From an uncultured Collinsella sp. (lineage in GTDB: Bacteria > Actinomycetota > Coriobacteriia > Coriobacteriales > Coriobacteriaceae), in the NCBI GenBank assembly GCA_900553345.1, contig USDE01000109.1:1-5471 (forward strand): 5,471 bases of DNA, read 5' to 3'. Positions 1 through 3,950 of the stretch are shown piece by piece. How positions within the stretch are numbered: position 1 is the stretch's first letter; every line of letters starts with the position of its first letter. The notes beneath the pieces were generated by a model. The model did no database searches, was not told the DNA's origin, and saw only the letters and a list, made by a program, of their open reading frames with translations. The translations under genes and the position numbers were made by a program.

Positions 1-44
1 CCGCCTTGAGAGGGCGGCGTCCTAAACCGCTAGACGAACGGGCC
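1..44 (-). tRNA. tRNA-Glu (anticodon CTC), 5' part only
   Basis: Read on the minus strand from position 44, the sequence begins with acceptor strand GGCCCGT (44-38). The D arm has stem halves GTC and GAC and a D-loop containing GCGGTTTAG. The anticodon stem CCGCC (17-13) pairs perfectly with GGCGG (5-1) around the 7-nt loop CTCTCAA. The anticodon CTC lies at 10-8 and reads the Glu codon GAG. The window ends exactly at the last base of the anticodon stem, so the variable loop, T arm, acceptor 3' strand and any encoded CCA tail are not visible. The gene lies downstream of cca on the same strand, with its own candidate promoter. Confidence 0.9.
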
Positions 45-78
45 ACATGACATCTGCACTGCCGTGCTGCGAGGACAT

Positions 79-107
79 ATATTACGGGACATAAAACGCG
101 AGCGCAA
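79..107 (-). promoter_or_regulatory. candidate promoter of tRNA-Glu
   Basis: On the minus strand a -35-like TTGCGC (107-102) is separated by 17 nt from a -10-like TAATAT (84-79). Transcription would begin near 72, giving a leader of about 28 nt that is then processed by RNase P at 44. Matches to the sigma-70 consensus are only partial (3/6 and 4/6). The support comes from the ideal spacing, the position just ahead of a stable-RNA gene, and an AT-rich -10 in otherwise GC-rich sequence. Confidence 0.4.
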
Positions 108-174
108 GAAGAAAATCCAAATTGCCCGAAATTTGTCAGGAGGTTATGGAAAGCGCAGTTAAAAGCCACAGCCT

Positions 175-207
175 ATGATTTTTTAAGCCCCGTCCCAGAA
201 AAATCAT
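175..207. repeat. 9-bp inverted repeat overlapping the cca stop codon
   Basis: ATGATTTTT (175-183) and AAAAATCAT (199-207) are perfect inverted arms around a 15-nt loop. The right arm contains the cca stop codon (204-206). As RNA it would form an A/U-rich hairpin. It lacks a GC-rich stem followed by a U-run, so it is not a classical intrinsic terminator, although it sits where the cca 3' end should be. It could be a weak 3'-end structure or chance. Confidence 0.4.
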
Positions 208-1598
208 CCTAGGTTGAGGTGGGCCAGAAGGGCTTCGCGCTCGTTGGGGACGTTGTCCTCGATTACGGCGTCGAGGGCGGCGTTGAGCAGCTGCCCCAAC
301 TCCGGCCCGGGCTTGACGCCGGCACGAATCAGGTCACCGCCGTTGATGGCAAGCATCTTCAGCGTATAGGGCTCCCCCGCCTCAAGCAGGTCGTGGGCGA
401 GCGAACGCATCTCCTCGATCGTCTCGACGTAATAGAAGCACGACGGCGCCTTGCCCAGCGTATCGGCACGTTTAAGGTCCATGAGCTCGTCAATCAGGCG
501 CGGCGTGTCGACGCCCTCGCCCGAAAGCGCGCGCATCATATTGAGCAGGCAGGATCGCTCGGGACGCAGCGGCTTGTCATGGTACTTGATTAGCAGGCAC
601 ACGTCGCGAATCAAATCGTGCGAAAGCGCCAGACGATCCATAATGGCGCGCGCCTTCTTGGCGCCAAGCTCGGGATGACCGTAGAAATGGCCGCTGCCCG
701 CATGGTCGACCGTAAAGCAATCAGGCTTGGAGACGTCGTGCAAAAACGCTGCCCACATTAAGCTCGGCGAAGGCTCCACGCCATCACACAGTGCCAACTC
801 CCCCGCTACCGTCAACACGCGAGCGATATGCTCGTAGACATTAAAGGCATGATAGACGCTGCACTGGTCAAAGCCCCTTCCCGCAGCAAGCTCGGGCACG
901 GCGGCGCAAATAAGCTCGGGGTAGCGCAGCATCGCGTCTCCCCCATGACCGGTCGAAAGAATGCCTTCGAGCTCAATGCCCACGCGCTCGCGAGCCACGG
1001 CATCGAGCAGCGGCGAGCACTCGGCAAGCGCCTGTTTGGTCTTAGGCTCGATCATAAAATCCAGACGGCAGGCAAAACGCACCGCGCGCAGCATGCGAAG
1101 CGCGTCCTCGTTAAAGCGACGCTTGGGATCTCCGACGGCACGGATAAGTTTACGCTCAAGGTCGCCTTGGCCATCGTAGCGGTCGACAAGACCACGATCG
1201 GGATGCCAAGCCATGGCATTAACGGTAAAGTCACGGCGCGCCAGATCGTCCTCAAGCGAAGCCGCACGCTCCACACTCTGGGGATGGCGGCCATCGGTGT
1301 AAAAACCGTCCAAGCGATACGTCGTGACCTCAATGCGCTCGCCATCGCAAATGGCCGTGATGCCGCCAAATTTAACGCCCGACTCAACCACGGCAATGTC
1401 AGCCGACTCGAGCGCCGCCTTGGACTCCTGCCACAAGCCGCTGCAGCACATATCAACATCGTGGCTGGGGCGCCCCATCAGGGCATCACGCACCCAACCG
1501 CCAACATACCAAGCCTCAAGACCGGCTGCCTCGAGCGCACGCAGGACACGGATGGAGGCATCGGTCGGCTGCGTACCGTTGAGCGAAACATTGCACAT
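204..1598 (-). CDS. cca: CCA-adding tRNA nucleotidyltransferase (HD-domain type)
   Basis: This cytoplasmic enzyme adds or repairs the 3'-terminal CCA of tRNAs from CTP and ATP without a nucleic-acid template. The 464-residue product has the class II nucleotidyltransferase head: GGWVRD at 33-38, then HDVD at 46-49 with metal-binding Asp47 and Asp49. The RRDFTVNAMAW motif is at 121-131. The nucleotide-recognition motif EDxxR (Glu164, Asp165, Arg168) lies inside FNEDALRMLRAVRFA. An HD phosphohydrolase domain follows (YHAFNVYEH around 249-257, FLHDVSK 285-291, KYHD 338-341). The C-terminal arm has the usual LAINGGDLI and PNERE motifs. Length is normal for HD-containing bacterial CCA enzymes. The start is ATG at 1598, chosen because AGGAGG lies 8 nt upstream; an in-frame TTG at 1622 lies upstream of that site and is unlikely. 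It could in principle be a CC-adding or A-adding partner or a poly(A) polymerase. The EDxxR motif and full length favour the complete CCA enzyme. Confidence 0.95.
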   Translation of the reverse strand: MCNVSLNGTQPTDASIRVLRALEAAGLEAWYVGGWVRDALMGRPSHDVDMCCSGLWQESKAALESADIAVVESGVKFGGITAICDGERIEVTTYRLDGFYTDGRHPQSVERAASLEDDLARRDFTVNAMAWHPDRGLVDRYDGQGDLERKLIRAVGDPKRRFNEDALRMLRAVRFACRLDFMIEPKTKQALAECSPLLDAVARERVGIELEGILSTGHGGDAMLRYPELICAAVPELAAGRGFDQCSVYHAFNVYEHIARVLTVAGELALCDGVEPSPSLMWAAFLHDVSKPDCFTVDHAGSGHFYGHPELGAKKARAIMDRLALSHDLIRDVCLLIKYHDKPLRPERSCLLNMMRALSGEGVDTPRLIDELMDLKRADTLGKAPSCFYYVETIEEMRSLAHDLLEAGEPYTLKMLAINGGDLIRAGVKPGPELGQLLNAALDAVIEDNVPNEREALLAHLNLG

Positions 1599-1606
1599 AG
1601 CTATGG

Positions 1607-1612
1607 CCTCCT
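1607..1612 (-). promoter_or_regulatory. ribosome binding site of cca
   Basis: A perfect AGGAGG on the minus strand lies 8 nt before the ATG at 1598. It decides the start: the alternative TTG at 1622 would place this site inside the coding region. I find no convincing -35/-10 pair for cca between here and the terminator at 1736. Confidence 0.85.
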
Positions 1613-1662
1613 GCGCCTGCAAACGTTAATCGATGGTTCTCAAGAAGTCTAGCAAGAAACGA

Positions 1663-1678
1663 GCATGCGCGCACATGC
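1663..1678. repeat. 16-bp near-palindrome upstream of cca
   Basis: The minus strand reads GCATGTGCGCGCATGC, a dyad with 7 of 8 base pairs matching. It lies 65-80 nt upstream of the cca start. It could be a regulator-binding site, but no matching second copy is seen in the window, and CG-rich palindromes arise by chance at this GC content. Confidence 0.3.
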
Positions 1679-1735
1679 AATCGTATCGTCGATTCGAACG
1701 AACGGGACAGTAAGCGCCACATGCGGCCAGAACGC

Positions 1736-1772
1736 AAAAAAACACCCGCCTCGGAGATCCAAAGCGGGTGTT
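1736..1772 (-). terminator. intrinsic terminator of kinase A
   Basis: On the minus strand AACACCCGC (1772-1764) pairs with GCGGGTGTT (1749-1741) to give a 9-bp stem with a 14-nt loop. The 3' arm runs into a seven-T tract (1742-1736). It begins 22 nt after the stop codon of the kinase gene. This is a classical Rho-independent terminator and separates the kinase from cca. Confidence 0.93.
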
Positions 1773-1794
1773 CGGCAACGATATGTCGATGCGG

Positions 1795-2727
1795 CTAGCA
1801 GACCTGGCGAACCTCAATGTGCTTGCTATATTCGTCCACCTTGGCAAAATCGCCCAGACCGGCACACTCCACCACGTTGGCGCCGGTGGCCATCGAGAGG
1901 CGCAGGGCGTCCTCGACGCGCTCGGGAGCATCGTGCCACACGGACAGGAAGGCGGCAAGCGAGGAGTCGCCCGCGCAGACCGTCGACAGTAGCTTGACCT
2001 CGAAGGTGCGGTTGGCAAACCAGATATGCTCACCGTTGGAGAAATACGCACCGTCGCCACCAAGGGTCAGCAGCACGTTCTTGGCGCCCTTGGCATGCAG
2101 CTCGGCCATCGCGCCCTTGACGGACTCGTCGTCGCCACCGCTCACCTTAATGCCAAAGATGTCAAGCAGCTCGTCGTCGTTGGGCTTAATGAGCAGCGGC
2201 TCCATGGCAATGAGGTCGGCCAGCTGATGGCTCGAGATATCGAGCACGAACTCGGCACCCTTTGCCTTAACACGGCGCAGGACCTCGGCCAGAAAACCCT
2301 CAGAAGTGTTGGGGGGCAGCGAGCCGCTAATGACCAGGCAGTTCATGTCCTCGAGCGAATCGATGAGCTCAAACATCTCCTGCTCGTTGGCTGCATTGAT
2401 GGCGGCACCTGCGTTGACCATGTTGTACTCGGTATCGGGGCCGGCGTTGAGGAAAACGTTGACGCGCGTGATGCCGTCGGTCCACACGGGCTTGACGGGC
2501 ACGCCCAGGGCCTCGGCGCCCTTGACGATAAACTCGCCCGAGAAACCGGCAAAAAAGCCCAGGATCGTGGTGTCGACGCCGTAGTGATCGAGGGTGAACG
2601 AGACGTTGAGACCCTTGCCGTTGGGCGTATAGACCGCGTTGCGCGTGCGGGTGACGGTGTTGGCGGAAAGACCGTCGCAGGCAATGTTGTAGTCAATGGC
2701 GGGATTTGCAGTGAGCGTGTAAATCAT
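1795..2727 (-). CDS. PfkB-family hexose-phosphate kinase (FruK/LacC type), kinase A
   Basis: A ribokinase-fold kinase of the 1-phosphofructokinase/tagatose-6-phosphate kinase group, expected to transfer phosphate from ATP to a ketohexose phosphate in the cytoplasm. The 310-residue length matches E. coli FruK (about 312). Family landmarks occur in order: TLTANPAIDYNI at the N-terminus with Asp12, NGKGLNVS at 36-43, TDGITRVNVFL at 83-93, SGSLPP at 134-139, LIKPNDDEL at 179-187, LGGDGA at 222-227 (nucleotide side), and the C-terminal signature STVCAGD at 248-254 with catalytic-base Asp254. The position before AGD is Cys251, where this family normally has Gly, Ala or Ser. The start is ATG at 2727, chosen because the N-terminus then begins with the family motif and an AAGGAA site lies 5 nt upstream. 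The frame stays open to 2880, but the added residues do not resemble the family and cover the promoter. It is a paralogue of the kinase encoded at 2944-3876; 51 of the first 90 aligned residues match by hand count. The substrate (fructose-1-P, tagatose-6-P or fructose-6-P) cannot be assigned, as no transporter or regulator is adjacent. Confidence 0.93.
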   Translation of the reverse strand: MIYTLTANPAIDYNIACDGLSANTVTRTRNAVYTPNGKGLNVSFTLDHYGVDTTILGFFAGFSGEFIVKGAEALGVPVKPVWTDGITRVNVFLNAGPDTEYNMVNAGAAINAANEQEMFELIDSLEDMNCLVISGSLPPNTSEGFLAEVLRRVKAKGAEFVLDISSHQLADLIAMEPLLIKPNDDELLDIFGIKVSGGDDESVKGAMAELHAKGAKNVLLTLGGDGAYFSNGEHIWFANRTFEVKLLSTVCAGDSSLAAFLSVWHDAPERVEDALRLSMATGANVVECAGLGDFAKVDEYSKHIEVRQVC

Positions 2728-2732
2728 GTAAG

Positions 2733-2738
2733 TTCCTT
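2733..2738 (-). promoter_or_regulatory. ribosome binding site of kinase A
   Basis: AAGGAA on the minus strand, 5 nt before the ATG at 2727. It supports this start over upstream in-frame codons. It partly overlaps the right arm of the CTTTCAC/GTGAAAG dyad, so a protein or structure occupying the dyad could also affect translation initiation. Confidence 0.7.
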
Positions 2739-2763
2739 TCACAAGGCAACGTGTTAGTGAAAG
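2736..2763. promoter_or_regulatory. candidate operator dyad CTTTCAC-N14-GTGAAAG
   Basis: Perfect 7-bp inverted arms lie at 2736-2742 and 2757-2763. Their centres are 21 bp apart, about two helical turns, as expected for a dimeric regulator binding one face of DNA. The dyad overlaps the end of the candidate -10 element and the predicted transcription start of kinase A, a position typical of repressor sites. DeoR-family or LacI-family repressors commonly control such kinases; no regulator gene is in the window to link to it. The left arm would be at or before the transcript start, so a DNA site is more likely than an RNA hairpin. Confidence 0.45.
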
Positions 2764-2790
2764 TATATTCCACGCTTCGGGAAAAGACCA
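2762..2790 (-). promoter_or_regulatory. candidate promoter of kinase A
   Basis: The minus strand carries TATACT (2767-2762), a 5/6 match to the -10 consensus. A weak -35 candidate, TGGTCT (2790-2785), lies upstream at 17-nt spacing. Transcription would begin near 2755, giving a leader of about 28 nt. A separate promoter is expected because a strong terminator lies upstream at 2885-2917. The weak -35 suggests an activator or low basal activity, but that is inference. The stretch 2791-2884 between this promoter and the terminator shows nothing else I can name. Confidence 0.5.
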
Positions 2791-2884
2791 TAGCGACTCG
2801 GCGAACGGTGTAGAACGCGTGCAGGGCGGCGGGATGACGGGCAAAAGAAACAGGGTCCTTGTCCTGTCGCTCGCCCACAATATA

Positions 2885-2917
2885 CAAAAATGGCGCCCCG
2901 GCCAAAACCGGGGCGCC
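2885..2917 (-). terminator. intrinsic terminator of kinase B
   Basis: GGCGCCCCGG (2892-2901) and CCGGGGCGCC (2908-2917) form a perfect 10-bp GC-rich stem with a 6-nt loop. On the minus-strand transcript this is followed by ATTTTTG (2891-2885). The stem starts 26 nt after the stop codon of the kinase at 2944-3876. It should separate the two paralogous kinases into different transcripts. Confidence 0.94.
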
Positions 2918-2943
2918 GTACACGCGAAAATAATGAGTTTCGC

Positions 2944-3876
2944 TTACTTGCGGTCGAGCTTGCGGACAGCAACGCGCTTGCTGTACTCATCGACGTGACC
3001 GAAGTCGCCGATGCCGACGGACTCGGCAACGTTAGCGCCGGTGGCCATAGCGAGTTTCATGGCCTCCTCGACGTTGTCGCGATCCCTGTACCACTTGTGC
3101 AGGAACGCAGCGAGGGTGCAGTCGCCGGCACAGACAGAAGAGACCAGCTTGATGTTGAACTCACGCTTGGCGTACCAGATGTCCTCGCCGTTGGAGAAGT
3201 AAGCGTCGCCGCGGCTACCACGGGTGAGCAGCACGTTCTGAACGCCGGCGTCGTGGGCGAGCTTCATGGCAACGCGGACCTCGTCGTCGGTGTCGACAGG
3301 CACGCCGAAGATGGCCTTCATCTCGTGATGGTTCGGCTTAATGAGCAGCGGCTTCTTGTGAGCGAGCTCCTTGAGCTTGTCGGAGGACAGGTCCAGGACG
3401 ACGTCGGCGCCACGAGCCTGAGCGTGCTCCATAACCTGGGCCAGGAAGTCGGGCGTAGCTTTGGGAGGCACGGAGCCGGAGACAATCAGGCACTCAAGAT
3501 CGCCCGCGGTGTCCAGGATGTTGTAGAGCTCCTTCTGGTGCTCCGGCGTAATCGGGGCGCCGGGGTTAAGGATGCCGTACTCGTGCTGGCCATCGTTGAC
3601 GTAGGTGTTGATACGCGTGATGCCGTCGGTCCAGACCGGGCGGCACAGGCAACCCAGGTTCATGACCTCCTCGACGATAAACTTGCCCGTGAATCCGGCG
3701 AAGAAGCCGAGCGCGACGGTGTCGACGCCCATCTTCTTAAAGGCGAAGGACACGTCGAGGCCCTTGCCGTTGGCCGTGTAGCTGGCCGAGCCGGTGCGGA
3801 CGTTCTCGTCAGGCTCGAGCGGAGAGCTCGAAACCGTCATGTCGACAGCCGGGTTAGCGGTTAGCGTGTAGAACAT
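2944..3876 (-). CDS. PfkB-family hexose-phosphate kinase (FruK/LacC type), kinase B
   Basis: The second ribokinase-fold sugar-phosphate kinase, 310 residues like its paralogue. Landmarks: TLTANPAVDMTV with Asp12, NGKGLDVS at 36-43, TDGITRIN at 83-90, SGSVPP at 133-138, LIKPNHHEM at 178-186, and SSVCAGDC at 246-253 with catalytic-base Asp252. Three points differ from the usual pattern. Asp41 replaces the Asn of the G-K-G-x-N sugar-binding motif. The LGGDGA-like nucleotide loop is altered to TRGSRGDA (218-225), one residue longer. Cys249 takes the small-residue position of the GAGD signature. The start is ATG at 3876 with AGGGGG 8 nt upstream. The gene lies 74 nt after the phosphoglucomutase, with no terminator or clear promoter between, so co-transcription is likely. 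It may phosphorylate fructose-1-P, tagatose-6-P or fructose-6-P; the Asn-to-Asp change makes a different or shifted substrate plausible but unproven. Confidence 0.93.
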   Translation of the reverse strand: MFYTLTANPAVDMTVSSSPLEPDENVRTGSASYTANGKGLDVSFAFKKMGVDTVALGFFAGFTGKFIVEEVMNLGCLCRPVWTDGITRINTYVNDGQHEYGILNPGAPITPEHQKELYNILDTAGDLECLIVSGSVPPKATPDFLAQVMEHAQARGADVVLDLSSDKLKELAHKKPLLIKPNHHEMKAIFGVPVDTDDEVRVAMKLAHDAGVQNVLLTRGSRGDAYFSNGEDIWYAKREFNIKLVSSVCAGDCTLAAFLHKWYRDRDNVEEAMKLAMATGANVAESVGIGDFGHVDEYSKRVAVRKLDRK

Positions 3877-3884
3877 TTACAGTA

Positions 3885-3890
3885 CCCCCT
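3885..3890 (-). promoter_or_regulatory. ribosome binding site of kinase B
   Basis: AGGGGG on the minus strand, 8 nt before the ATG at 3876, a one-base variant of AGGAGG. Its AGGG can pair with CCCT at 3903-3900 across a 9-nt loop, so it may be partly masked in a small hairpin. Confidence 0.65.
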
Positions 3891-3903
3891 GTATATGTGA
3901 GGG

Positions 3904-3933
3904 CCGCGTGGCCGGCCCATTCCAACCACGCGG
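3904..3933 (-). other. intercistronic hairpin between phosphoglucomutase and kinase B
   Basis: CCGCGTGG and CCACGCGG form a perfect 8-bp stem (3904-3911 with 3926-3933) with a 14-nt loop, about 18 nt after the upstream stop codon. No T-run follows on the minus strand, so it is not a classical terminator. It could stabilise the upstream mRNA 3' end, attenuate read-through, or act with the adjacent CCCT/AGGG pairing at the kinase B ribosome binding site. Confidence 0.6.
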
Positions 3934-3950
3934 TTACCTCTGATACCAAA

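Noticed and set aside
136..178. A small + strand reading frame (MESAVKSHSL) behind AGGAGG, possible leader peptide
   Set aside because: The AGGAGG is only 2 nt from the ATG, the peptide is 10 residues, and no gene follows it on the + strand.
1599..1622. TTG at 1622 as the start of cca
   Set aside because: The AGGAGG at 1607-1612 lies between this TTG and the ATG at 1598 with ideal 8-nt spacing to the ATG. No ribosome binding site precedes the TTG.
828..1652. A 274-codon open frame on the + strand opposite cca
   Set aside because: It is antisense to the well-supported cca gene and its translation has no recognisable motif.
1599..1735. A promoter for cca (TTGCTA with GATTAA, 18-nt spacing)
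   Set aside because: The -10 match is only 3/6 and other weak pairings fit as well. cca must be transcribed from somewhere after the terminator at 1736, but I cannot place the promoter.
2026..2757. A 243-codon open frame on the + strand opposite kinase A
   Set aside because: It is the antisense of kinase A, with the same compositional bias and no domain or ribosome binding site.
2728..2880. A 51-residue N-terminal extension of kinase A
   Set aside because: The added residues do not resemble the family, and they would cover the promoter and the ribosome binding site. The ATG at 2727 starts exactly at the family N-terminal motif.
2890..3864. A 324-codon open frame on the + strand opposite kinase B
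   Set aside because: It lies antisense to a gene with clear family motifs. Its low-complexity translation, rich in Val, Asp, Gly and Leu, has no recognisable domain. Long antisense frames are common opposite GC-rich genes.
3889..3896. TATACA as a -10 element for kinase B
   Set aside because: No -35 exists at workable spacing, and transcription would start at or inside the ribosome binding site, leaving almost no leader.
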